Source: Anaerolineae bacterium (lineage in GTDB: Bacteria > Chloroflexota > Anaerolineae > Promineifilales > Promineifilaceae). Taken from it: a stretch of 52,926 bases of DNA. The notes under the pieces were generated by a model. That model did no database searches. It saw nothing but the letters and a program-made list of their open reading frames with translations, and was not told the DNA's origin. Position numbers and translations under genes: made by a program. Shown in pieces: positions 26,801-33,402 of this stretch. Each line of letters starts with the position of its first letter. Within the stretch, counting starts at the first letter, position 1. The stretch covers positions 1 through 52,926 of the forward strand of contig JAHDWK010000039.1 of NCBI GenBank assembly GCA_023382655.1, read 5' to 3'.

Positions 26801-29224
26801 CACGGTGCAATCGTCACCGAAGCACTCGGTGGTATAACCGGCCAGCAGTTCCGGGTTAGGGTGGGAAGTGGGGTCATCCGGGTCGGTGCCCAGGCGGATT
26901 TCGTTACGGTCATTGTACCCATCCAGGTCACGATCTGAGAGGATACGCACCAACACCGTCGTATTAGGCGCGGCCAGAGTGGAGCTAAATACGCCGGCAT
27001 ATTCCAGCCCCTCGGACATGTAAATGTTCCACCAGCTTGTGCCTGTCAGCGCATGTTCGTGGAAGACAGGCGGATTGGTCTCAAACTCCGGCGTGGCAAT
27101 GGAGAGCAAATTGCCGTCCGCATCCTCCGTCACTGGGAAATATCGCTTCAACACATCCTGTACCGTGTCCGACGGATTCCAGACGGCGATCAGGTAGGTA
27201 TCAATTACCTCATCCCCATCGTCAAAACCATCTTCCATGGACACCATCACTGAGCCGTTAAGGGCATCCTGGTAAAATACCTGATCTTGCCCAAACGCAA
27301 TATCCTCCATAACAATCCGAATAGATGCGCCCCCATCAATCGCTTGCATTTCGTCCAGGTTTAGAGGAATTGGGCTTGAGGTAAAAGTAAGTGATTCTCC
27401 TGGGAATAAGTTTTCGATTTGGGCAATTTGACCAGTATCACCTACAGCTACGTAGCTATAGGCCGGATTCAAATCATTACCTATGTAGATATTGAATAAG
27501 AGACTGGTCACTTCGCGAGCGTACTCAGTACCATTGTTGACAATGTTGTAGGTAAAACGTAAATCTGCTGCGTGAGCCGTATCAACAGCAGTGGCATTAG
27601 ACCATGATTCAGAAAATTGATTTGTTGTTGCTTCTGAAATAGTCTGTTCCTCATATTGTGTATGGGTAATGGTATGACTGCCTCCCTGTGATTGCCCTCC
27701 ACCTATTGTGGTTGTCGGAAGTTGTGGAGCGGGATACACCATTGGGTAAGTGAGGATGTGATCTGCCAAATTGCCGTTCCCCCGACGAAATGTAGATCCA
27801 TCAAAGTCTCTGACTTGATCGGTAGAAGATCCACTAAGTATTTGCGATTGAATATGTAGCCATTCAGGATCACTCGTTAGACGGTCGCGGAACATAACAT
27901 CACAATTCAACCCGAGGGGAATAATACCAATTTCACATTTGCTTACGTTCTGATACATCCAGTCCGAAAGGTTGTTGCTTATGTCAACTGCTTGTTCTTT
28001 CACCAGTGAAAATTTATCAGAGATCCAATTGATCCCCCCTTGAACACGATTTCTCACGTCACCAAAATTGATCTGGGTTGTTGTTTGTTCGCACCCGAAT
28101 TGGATTCTCTGATTTGGAAGCGGACAGTTTGCTAAACCTGGAGGAATAATTATGGTCTCTCCTGGTCCAACCGGAGAGGTCTCATATCTTTCCTCCCATT
28201 CATTCCATGTTTTGCTATTGGCTTCACTCTCGCTTGTGCCATTAGTCGTTGACGATCCATAGGTGTGTTCTTCTCCTTCTGTGATGGTCCTATCTGTAGT
28301 GATTGTGGTGACAGCTACCATATTTATAGACGACGGCACTACTTCCACCTCTGGAAAAGGAAAGGCAGCCACCCATGGGCTGTTGCCAGGTGGCAGCACC
28401 CAGGCGGGCAGGTTGGCACTCACCCAGGCGGAATCTTCGGCGCGGGGCAAAATGCCGTAACCGCAGGGGCCGCTGCCCGCCGGGCAGAAGGTCACGCCAA
28501 ACAGCTCCTGCCCGTCATCAAACTTGTCCTTGTCCGAACTCTCGCGCAACTGGCTGGTGCCAATAATGAACTCCTCGGCAAAGTCCGGTACAGCGTCAAA
28601 GTCACCATCCGGGCATGTACCGTCCGGGTTGTAGGGGGTGAATTGCGGCCATAGGGCAAAGGGCGGGCCGTAAGCGGTGATACCGCTCAAAATGGCTGCC
28701 ACTTCATCGCCATCGGAGGGGTTGGTCTGGCTGGGCGGCAGCGGACTGTCGGAATTATTATCGAAGGGATCGGTACACCACCACTCTTCTTCGGTGTCCG
28801 ACAGGCCATCACCATCAACGTCCGCCATCGGGGCCTCAATTATCGCCTGTAGCAGGCGAGATTCCACTAGACTTTCCGCACCAAACCCCAGTCGTCCCAG
28901 ACTATCGGTTTCGCCTGGCTCAAAACGCAGCCGGGCCAGATCAGCCAATTGCGCCTGATTAACTATTGCCAACGCCCAATCGTCACCAGACTCCAGGATT
29001 TGCGTTACCAATGTATCCAGCCGTTGGCCATCGGCCGGTTGGTGCAGCGTCACCCGTGTGCGGTAGAGCGGCTCTTTGTCATCCAGCGGGTTGTTTTGTG
29101 AGGGGCTGGGTGGCGTTTCGGCCAGGAAGGGTACGGCTGCCACCGGTTGCAGCAGCAGCGAAAGAACAACAACAATAGCCGCCAGATTATAAACCGGGCG
29201 CAGGGCATGGATATTCATTTTCAT
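20897..29224 (-). CDS. Giant secreted multidomain protein with binary-toxin-B (protective antigen)-like N-terminal part
   Basis: The 2,775-residue protein starts at ATG 29224 (AAGGAGA 8 bases before) with a signal peptide ending near PVAAVP. Parts in order: calcium-binding thrombospondin-3-like repeat DVDGDGLSDTEEEW (~133); VAAFP followed by Thr/Ser-rich strands (~285-330); an insert with four cysteines; a conserved block DTAHAADLRFTYNIVNNGT (~535), LIAVWNPSDT (~675) and VLVRILSDRDLDGYND (~755), all like anthrax protective antigen and Vip1; beta/gamma-crystallin repeats (~1400-1490); a Gly-rich region (~1540-1720); two CARDB domains (~1900-2118); two malectin-like sandwiches; a Pro/Thr linker (~2420-2475); a jelly-roll domain; a PKD domain with FGDGTTSTEENPTHRY; and the tail VFLPFVQR. 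Pore formation and adhesion are inferred. Confidence 0.85.
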   Translation of the reverse strand: MKMNIHALRPVYNLAAIVVVLSLLLQPVAAVPFLAETPPSPSQNNPLDDKEPLYRTRVTLHQPADGQRLDTLVTQILESGDDWALAIVNQAQLADLARLRFEPGETDSLGRLGFGAESLVESRLLQAIIEAPMADVDGDGLSDTEEEWWCTDPFDNNSDSPLPPSQTNPSDGDEVAAILSGITAYGPPFALWPQFTPYNPDGTCPDGDFDAVPDFAEEFIIGTSQLRESSDKDKFDDGQELFGVTFCPAGSGPCGYGILPRAEDSAWVSANLPAWVLPPGNSPWVAAFPFPEVEVVPSSINMVAVTTITTDRTITEGEEHTYGSSTTNGTSESEANSKTWNEWEERYETSPVGPGETIIIPPGLANCPLPNQRIQFGCEQTTTQINFGDVRNRVQGGINWISDKFSLVKEQAVDISNNLSDWMYQNVSKCEIGIIPLGLNCDVMFRDRLTSDPEWLHIQSQILSGSSTDQVRDFDGSTFRRGNGNLADHILTYPMVYPAPQLPTTTIGGGQSQGGSHTITHTQYEEQTISEATTNQFSESWSNATAVDTAHAADLRFTYNIVNNGTEYAREVTSLLFNIYIGNDLNPAYSYVAVGDTGQIAQIENLFPGESLTFTSSPIPLNLDEMQAIDGGASIRIVMEDIAFGQDQVFYQDALNGSVMVSMEDGFDDGDEVIDTYLIAVWNPSDTVQDVLKRYFPVTEDADGNLLSIATPEFETNPPVFHEHALTGTSWWNIYMSEGLEYAGVFSSTLAAPNTTVLVRILSDRDLDGYNDRNEIRLGTDPDDPTSHPNPELLAGYTTECFGDDCTVLMTFLNTGNYDAFSIKTMMYTPDGLTEITDSIIGGSGRVPAGAQVVLGNRILQPDLTGWTGGAQPYSTGYYLGDTDRTYTITAQTSGNIGSGSLNFNWTDGTNSGTVSFGSGYQAPLPLPIAEGVEIGFQTGSVNGGEQFVVRALTPRDTFQYTINDPEAAEPVIVVSYNDPQGNHRFILPSASLLTDLNSDLTFLSGQMIPDPGVDIASTSPTQANFILNAPHGTPITDGHLFVEYIDLEGNVDREDVFTQTLQTGPTVIPVVVDTNVFTPTEYTLLAFFTDSQGNIIDSSARPLASFGPDPLPEAHLSAGQWLSGTTAGPTLPAFPNPWSVGTVVSGTLLTAQLTLANTGLGNLRYALTGLNNGLAADSTTAGTLSPANIRAFTLTLDTANFPAGPFTRTLTLRTSDPNQANVAIPISGTIVSPNGEATVHPVSPYQPWNEYVFVPGPHNFNEVITFTHTITSPSNQIQPLYVYAEQGATLLGVGEYGFDTSGQTLAGAMFGDGRNGDLTVTSGNTVVANTDNTWLIENIHAGESILPVANTTGFNQGDKVLIIQMNGPSAGQFEIQTVSDTGVNVITLTQEISNNYIVMGSATLYRDPNYSGVSQTFTGSDECLNNDPIGENTVSSLTVVPDTTIVVYEYCNFEGVSEAFTSDDPNLSGNSIGNETVSSLRIFGGVAQVIRVPQFRNVTVQSGGTLTANNWNGNSGGIVAFLANGDVSINGAITTNGAGFRGGPRGSAFGININGQQGESYYGTGVIGEPPNLGGGGGGSFIPNDWGAGGGGGGYGTNGMEGGGENNRGGNPGQVYGTADLDQIYLGSGGGGGGVGDAVNGGGNGSRGGGIIIVNIKNLSVAGGITSNGANGIAGGLDQGGGGGGSGGTIKLTLRSGSVGNNLVTANGGTGGPGNGSRPGGNGGYGRIHISHCEPITGATNPLAQYADISCYIIRQLPGSPNIELTLPEDIIDGGNARYMIQFGQRSANTTGGNQLFSVQLPKRVYENVTLDVLLENLGVSSSSIALDIGNDGTADWTVSATTQPISHTSPNLAVPLNAYLASQTPEPDGTVLVPIRVNLNTTGDIFLFNLAATPAADADVQPTALTISPLGGAPADNIAEGTPVTLTAVISNTGSHAAENFVVAFYNGDPDEGGTLIDSTFIPTLAAGAASPVQSVVWDTTGLLGPQTIVVVADASAALAESNESNNNQSAAAIVRKKPDLMPLTLTIPEVRVDEAVTVTAVITNDGEADVTGIPVTLYAGTPLTGTAVATDTVDVSAFSAVTASWSWTPSQVGPQLLSVAADPGDHLVEADETNNALSQTAVVGWDSLTVDAGGTVDPAYSAALGYGRLTEGTAVTGCGNDPEQTYRQGSSTETIDYRFDNLLPGRRYHLDLTFALCSGERWVNLFVDGRPMADTTALPGVIEPVQITTNLQTVSLLLEPVDYADGTVTLSIQRADGFGGPIVNLIDLQEIRYCYRDSGPAEEAWTAVNGCGYDATWPSDGFNGWGNSPEQTVRFSENGQIRYRLTGLETAVSYNVRLTFYEGDGVGRQQRILFDSTVGETVTLGPTASYSLQQLPLTAYTDGDVLLAVERLNPMGDTAVISELVLEEITRRYPFAPGGPTSTPTNTPTPSPTPTDTPTPTNTPVPPTPTDTPVPPTPTDTPIPPTPTPPPNDLIFADGFESGDMSAWSSNVNDGGDLSVNPTAALVGSFGLQANINDNNSMYVQDDTPVSEPRYRARFYFDPNSIAMATGNNHFIFSGRGAGTESFRLMLSYSAGSYQLLMQIRNDAGSFISSSTHIIADTLHFIEIDWRAATAPGANDGYMTLWVDDVLLQTQSGIDNDTRRVDEARLGPLNGIDTGTRGIYLIDAFESRRSTYIGPAAIPVFHASPISGDAPLEVTFVNTTQREAQITGYLWEFGDGTTSTEENPTHRYEVAGRYTVSLTVFNATGHTTETLEDYIIIQGQVFLPFVQR
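21795..21960 (-). repeat. In-gene tandem repeat coding for the Pro/Thr linker
   Basis: About 165 bases of GTGTCGGTGG-type units encode repeats of TPTDTPVPP in the giant protein. Such linkers are flexible and often glycosylated in exported proteins. The repeat could change length by slippage. Confidence 0.8.
24060..24600 (-). repeat. Gly-rich in-gene low-complexity region
   Basis: The stretch encodes runs of GGGGGG separated by Asn and Ser, about 180 residues of the giant protein. It lies in an AT-richer block than its flanks and directly follows the crystallin-like repeats. Confidence 0.7.
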
Positions 29225-29560
29225 GGGATTGTCTCCTTCAAGGATGTAGGGCGATTTGGCAAATCGCCTTACAACTTCCACATATTAGAAACAGCGACAT
29301 TCAATTGGGAGGAACAGCGCCAGACAACCTGGCTATGGAGAGGGGTATGAAGACAGATAAACCGGATGGATTACTGGTCTCTGGCAATTCTTCCCGACCA
29401 GGATAGTAAGGGGGGTAAATTTCGATTTGGGTTAAGGAGGGTAGCGGATATAAAGCGAATAAGCGGATGGTTGGAACGGGTAGTAGAGGTGTTTGGTAAT
29501 CGGTGAACGGTAATCGGTAATCGGGAGATTGAGAGATCACCCTGTCACCTTGTCACCCTT
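29225..29560. other. Gene-free spacer with leader hairpin and word repeats
   Basis: This 336-base gap separates the giant gene from the M14 gene. It holds the leader hairpin of the giant gene (29247-29271), AAGCGGAT-type words (about 29450-29470), a 28-mer of GTAATCGGT words (29496-29523, one mismatch from 8416-8443) and GGTGACA words (29538-29565) that supply the stop codon of the M14 gene. No convincing promoter or small gene was seen. Confidence 0.6.
29247..29271 (-). promoter_or_regulatory. Leader hairpin before the giant gene
   Basis: Arms of 11 bases (one G-U pair) built on GGCGATTT/AAATCGCC surround a 3-base loop, directly upstream of the AAGGAGA site of the giant gene. The core is shared with the rpmH leader hairpin at 50930-50959. 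Confidence 0.6.
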
Positions 29561-30562
29561 TCACCTCATCTCTTCCAGGATCGCTAACATCCCCGCCCGG
29601 TTTTGCGGCCATTCCGTGTCCGCGTGGGTTTTGAGTTCGACGGTAAAGGAGGGGATGCCCTGTGAGGTCAGCCAATCGCTGGCGTCGCCGGTGATGGGGT
29701 AGCTGTTGAACCGTTCGTGGGCGGGATAACTGGCAGCCGCGCCGTACACCCCGGCCAGTTCCAGCGAACGGCCGTCGGTCTCCAGGCAGCCGGCCGCATA
29801 CACCCCATTGGCCGCACTGTGCCAGAACACGACGACGGCGGGCTGCACCGCCAGAAAATAGTCGCGCAGGGCAACCGCTTCCGGTTCGGAAAACGGCCGT
29901 TCCCCGCCACTCACCACATTCTCCCGCCACTGCGCTGTCGCCGACCAGTCACAATCCCAATTGCGGTTCAAATCTACGCCGTTGGCGTTAAACCGGCCGG
30001 GGACGGTATCCGTGAAGAGATCGGTGGGGGCGAAACGGCCGTTCTCGTTTGTCACCTGGTACTGCCCATCGGGGTTGGCCGAGGGGATGATATGCAGTGT
30101 CACGTCGGGCGGAACCATCTGCGGGTTTGTGGTGAAATAATCTATGGCCTCATATGCCAGCAAAATGGTGTTCCACTCGTACCCGCCATGAATACCACCC
30201 ACAAAAATGACCGGCTGCGGCCCGCTGCCGAAACGGTAGACGGTGATGGGTCGCCCTTCGGCCGAGGCGCCGATGATCTGGCCGCTATCGTCCAGATTAA
30301 ACAGGGGGGCGGTGGACGGCCGTGTGACGGTGAGGGGGTGAAGGGGTGACAGGGTGACAAGGTGAGGGGGTGTAAGGGTGATCAGGTGATCAGGTGAAGG
30401 GGTGAAGGTGGCGGGGGGCACGGCCGTGCCTAATGACAGCGTAGCGACGCGGGTGGGTAATGGCGGCCAATTGGTAGTGGTTATGGCCGTACAACCAACC
30501 AACAGCAGCCCCACCAGCCCCAACCAGCCGCTAATCCATTTTCGCGGCAAATGAACCTTCAC
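29561..30562 (-). CDS. M14-family zinc carboxypeptidase-like lipoprotein
   Basis: From the GTG at 30562 the 333 residues begin with a lipoprotein signal (GLLLVGC, Cys24). The M14 parts follow: HGGYE (His125, Glu129; one residue longer than the classic HxxE), GVDLNRNWDCDW (Arg200), FWHSA (His248) and the late glutamate Glu309 in FTVEL. It probably removes C-terminal residues or cleaves cell-wall peptides outside the membrane. Residues 54-80 (HLITLTPPHLVTLSPLHP and around) are a translated GGTGACA word repeat lying between lipobox and catalytic domain. The start region is part of a dispersed 50-base repeat; a TTG four codons in is an alternative start. Confidence 0.85.
   Translation of the reverse strand: MKVHLPRKWISGWLGLVGLLLVGCTAITTTNWPPLPTRVATLSLGTAVPPATFTPSPDHLITLTPPHLVTLSPLHPLTVTRPSTAPLFNLDDSGQIIGASAEGRPITVYRFGSGPQPVIFVGGIHGGYEWNTILLAYEAIDYFTTNPQMVPPDVTLHIIPSANPDGQYQVTNENGRFAPTDLFTDTVPGRFNANGVDLNRNWDCDWSATAQWRENVVSGGERPFSEPEAVALRDYFLAVQPAVVVFWHSAANGVYAAGCLETDGRSLELAGVYGAAASYPAHERFNSYPITGDASDWLTSQGIPSFTVELKTHADTEWPQNRAGMLAILEEMR
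30338..30408. repeat. GGTGACA/GGTGATCA word repeat inside the M14 coding region
   Basis: About 70 bases of GGGTGACAGGGTGACAAGG-type words, the same family as in the spacers at 19.9, 29.54 and 44.3 kb, lie in frame within the gene. They encode a His/Leu/Thr/Pro-rich linker. Confidence 0.75.
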
Positions 30563-30607
30563 GCCCCTTCGTATCTTCCACGAAGCCCTTCGCACCCTTC
30601 GCGGATC
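30554..30607 (-). repeat. Dispersed 50-base repeat, copy B
   Basis: It matches 38296-38348 at 45 of about 50 positions; the five differences are all transitions. It begins inside the TGA stop of pncB and ends with the GTG used as start of the M14 gene. The core word is GCGAAGGGCTTCGTGGAAGA. Confidence 0.8.
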
Positions 30608-32171
30608 ACGCCTCACGCCCGATCTCCGCCTTAAAACGGGCAATCAAATTCTGTTTCAGCACCCACAATTTGGGCGTCAGGGAAACGTGGTAGATGTGCG
30701 GATTGAGCAAACGGCGAACCCCGGCATCCAGCCGATCCAGGTCAGTCTGGGCACGTGCCCGCATTTGTTCCAGAGGTAGAGGCGTGTAAGCCGGACGGCC
30801 GTCTTGCCATACCGTTTCCAGCAGCGGTTCAATCTCGGAAATGTCTGCCGCCGCCAGTGTGCGTGAGGTACCCGGTTCGTGGGGATGCTGCAACACCAAC
30901 GGCCGTGTCTGACGGGGGTCCTCATCCTCCAGGCTCAACAAATCGGCCGTGGCCTGCCCGCGCCGGTCATATACCCGCCACACCTGTTTATAACCAGGAT
31001 TAGGCGTCTTGACCGGATTCTCTGAAATTTTAATGGCCGGCGTCCACTTATCGCCCTCTGTCTGCACCGCCACCAGTTTGTAAACACCGTCCAGCGCCGC
31101 ATCCCCGGCCGAGGTGATCAGATTGGTGCCCACGCCATACACCAACCGCCGGACAATATGGTCAGCATCCAGCCCATAGCGGGGCGCTTCGTCCTCAATT
31201 TGCGCCAGGATTTGCAGGATGGTCAGTTCGTCTAGCTGGTTGGATAACACAATTTGGGCATCAGGGAAACCGGCGGCGTCTAACATCCTGGCCGATTGCA
31301 CGGACAGGTAGGCCAGGTCGCCGGAATCGAGGCGGATGCCCACCGGTTGGTGGCCTTTGCGCCGCAGTTCCTCAAAAACGCGAATGGCATTGGGCAGGCC
31401 GCTTTCCAGGGTGTTGACGGTATCCACCAGCAGCAGGCAATCATCCGGGTAGACGTCGGCATAGGCGCGGAAAGCAGCCAGTTCCCCTTCGCCCAGGGCC
31501 AGGAAGAGCTGCACCATGCTGTGGGCGTGGGTGCCTTTGGGGGCAATACCCATGACGGCAGACAGGCCCATGTTGGAAGTGAAGCGGGCTCCGCCAATGA
31601 GCGCCGCCCGCGCCCCGGCATTCACGCCGCGCTCCTGGCCGCGCCTCATGCCAAATTCCAGCAAAAGCCGGCCACGCCCGGCCTGACTGAGACGGGAAGC
31701 TCTGGTGGCAATGAGGGTGGGGTAGTTGAGTTGATTGAGCAGCGCGGTTTCCAGGATTTGGGCCATAGCCAGGGGGCCTTGCACGGCCGTCAGCGGCACA
31801 TTGGGATGCACAACTCGCCCTTCCGGAATGGCGCGCAGCGTAATCCCGGCAAAGTTGCCGTTGGTGCGCAGCCAGGCCAGAAAATCATCGGCAAAAAGGC
31901 GGCGGCCGGTCTGGCCCGTTTGCGCCTGCAAAAAAGCCAGGTCTTCTTCCCGGAAATGCGCCCGTTCCATCCAATCGAGCAGCCAGGCCAGCCCGGCATT
32001 GATGCAGTATCCGGCCTTGTGCTGCCCATAGTCGGGGTAGCTGCGGAAAAAATGTTCAAACAGCGCCGGTTTTTCATACACCCCCAGGCGAAAATAGAGA
32101 TGGGCCATCGTCAGTTGGTACATGTCGGTGAACAGGATGCCTTCGGCGATTTGTTGTTCGGTTGGGGTCAT
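30606..32171 (-). CDS. pncB: Nicotinate phosphoribosyltransferase
   Basis: PncB makes nicotinate mononucleotide from nicotinate and PRPP, entering NAD salvage. The 521 residues carry the family pattern: LFTDMYQLTMAHLYF at the N-terminus, SRLSQAGRGRLLLEFGMRRG, the catalytic-loop GTHAHSMV, GIRLDSGDLAYLS and YGVGTNLITS. GAGGA precedes the ATG at 32171, and a 12-position hairpin lies just upstream. The TGA stop falls at the border of a dispersed repeat. Together with nudC, cinA and the TIR protein it makes NAD metabolism a recurring theme. Confidence 0.97.
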   Translation of the reverse strand: MTPTEQQIAEGILFTDMYQLTMAHLYFRLGVYEKPALFEHFFRSYPDYGQHKAGYCINAGLAWLLDWMERAHFREEDLAFLQAQTGQTGRRLFADDFLAWLRTNGNFAGITLRAIPEGRVVHPNVPLTAVQGPLAMAQILETALLNQLNYPTLIATRASRLSQAGRGRLLLEFGMRRGQERGVNAGARAALIGGARFTSNMGLSAVMGIAPKGTHAHSMVQLFLALGEGELAAFRAYADVYPDDCLLLVDTVNTLESGLPNAIRVFEELRRKGHQPVGIRLDSGDLAYLSVQSARMLDAAGFPDAQIVLSNQLDELTILQILAQIEDEAPRYGLDADHIVRRLVYGVGTNLITSAGDAALDGVYKLVAVQTEGDKWTPAIKISENPVKTPNPGYKQVWRVYDRRGQATADLLSLEDEDPRQTRPLVLQHPHEPGTSRTLAAADISEIEPLLETVWQDGRPAYTPLPLEQMRARAQTDLDRLDAGVRRLLNPHIYHVSLTPKLWVLKQNLIARFKAEIGREA

Positions 32172-32186
32172 AGATATTCCTCATGG

Positions 32187-32211
32187 GCGACTCACTTTGA
32201 AAGTGCGTCGC
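32187..32211 (-). promoter_or_regulatory. Leader hairpin before pncB
   Basis: Twelve-position arms with one mismatch (GCGAC and CACTTT parts) around a single G end 15 bases before the pncB ATG, next to its GAGGA site. A NAD-responsive operator is an alternative reading. Confidence 0.5.
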
Positions 32212-32245
32212 ATAGAGGTTAACACGATTTGCCCCGGCGGGCATC

Positions 32246-32671
32246 TCAAAAGTGGCGGTAGCGATATTTGATGAGGCAAACATAAACGCCAACGGCCGTG
32301 CCCACCACCGCCCCGGCGATCACGCCAATTTGCCAACCAACCGCGCCGCCAATGATTAACCCGAGCACGCCAAATAGCAGCGCGTATCCGGCCATCCCCA
32401 ATAGCACATACCCCACCAACCCGGCCACCAGCCCGAAGGATAATTTGCCGAAGCGGGTGAGGCCAATCGCTACCCCCACGCCGGCAATAAGGCCCAGGAG
32501 CAGACTCAAGGTGGTAATGGTACGGCCGTATACCTTTACCTCAGATTGTGCCAGCAACCAGGCCAACAACAGGCCGGCCCCAATCCCCAAGAACATGCTC
32601 AAGCCGACTCTGACCACACGGTTCCAGACAGAAGGGTTTGTTTCTGATGATGTCACGAATATCTCTTCCAT
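32246..32671 (-). CDS. Small integral membrane protein of unknown function
   Basis: The 141 residues contain four hydrophobic segments (around 22-42, 51-70, 77-100 and 104-130) rich in Gly and Ala, with short loops. The N-terminal 17 residues are polar and the last residues basic (KYRYRHF). No family is recognised. AAGGTGAG precedes the ATG. It lies between pncB and the divergent sigma factor gene. Confidence 0.75.
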   Translation of the reverse strand: MEEIFVTSSETNPSVWNRVVRVGLSMFLGIGAGLLLAWLLAQSEVKVYGRTITTLSLLLGLIAGVGVAIGLTRFGKLSFGLVAGLVGYVLLGMAGYALLFGVLGLIIGGAVGWQIGVIAGAVVGTAVGVYVCLIKYRYRHF

Positions 32672-32800
32672 TCTCTCACCTTGACTATCTTACCAATACG
32701 CCCATGTTAGAGATGCTACAAAACTATGGGCGCGGCGGCAATGGTTATAAATTCCCCCACCAATTTGAATCCTTTTGGCGCACAATCTGTTACCCATAGT

Positions 32801-32813
32801 GAAAGTGACTTTC
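32801..32813. promoter_or_regulatory. Palindrome GAAAGTGACTTTC before the sigma factor gene
   Basis: Six-base perfect arms around a G lie 18 bases before the sigma factor ATG. The half-site resembles the CACTTT/AAAGTG core of the pncB leader hairpin. It may be an operator or part of a promoter; no -10 is clear. Confidence 0.35.
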
Positions 32814-32831
32814 AAACAACAAAGGATTGGT

Positions 32832-33392
32832 ATGGAACAGTTGAGTGATTTGGAACTGGTAAACCAGGCACAAAAGGGAAATCGTGAAGCAATTGGCGCG
32901 TTGTATGACCGGCATCACCTGCGCATTTACCGCTATGTGCGCTCACGGATTTATGACACCCAACTGGCGCATGATCTGACGGGTGAGGTTTTTTTGCGTA
33001 TGGTGAGCCATTTAGACACGTACCGGGCCACTGGTGCGCCCTTTACGGCCTGGCTGTACCAGATTGCCCGCAACCATCTGGCGAATCATGTGCAGAAACA
33101 TAGCAGCCAGCAGATGGTGTCATTAACAGAGGTGAGCAAAAACGGGCACACGGCCGTAGACCCGGCTATCGTCGTCGAGCAGCAGTTGGAACGGGAAGGG
33201 CTGTTGGCCGCGTTGCAGCAGTTGGACGAAAGCCAGCGCGAGGTGTTGGCGCTGCGTTTTCTGGCCGGTCTGTCGCTGCAAGAAGTGGCAGAAACGTTGG
33301 ATAAATCGGTAGCGGCCGTGAAATCTATCCAACATCGCAGCTTGAAAACGATGAAATCGCTCATTCTCACAACTGAAGTGGTTAATTCGTAA
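32832..33392 (+). CDS. ECF-type RNA polymerase sigma factor
   Basis: The 186 residues have both ECF domains. Region 2 includes ALYDRHHLRIYRYVRSRI, DLTGEVFLRMV and FTAWLYQIARNHLANHVQ; region 4 includes REVLALRFLAGLSLQEVAETL and VAAVKSIQHRSLKTM. The start is the ATG 32832 (MEQLSDLELV) after AAAGGA; an in-frame ATG at 32775 gives a foreign leader. The next gene starts 10 bases after the stop and encodes a membrane FecR-like protein, the usual sigma/anti-sigma arrangement. Confidence 0.95.
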   Translation: MEQLSDLELVNQAQKGNREAIGALYDRHHLRIYRYVRSRIYDTQLAHDLTGEVFLRMVSHLDTYRATGAPFTAWLYQIARNHLANHVQKHSSQQMVSLTEVSKNGHTAVDPAIVVEQQLEREGLLAALQQLDESQREVLALRFLAGLSLQEVAETLDKSVAAVKSIQHRSLKTMKSLILTTEVVNS

Positions 33393-33402
33393 CGAGGAGA
33401 AC

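Noticed and set aside
31296..32222. Plus-strand open frame of 308 codons opposite pncB
   Set aside because: It is the antisense of a well-conserved enzyme gene and its translation has no recognisable features.
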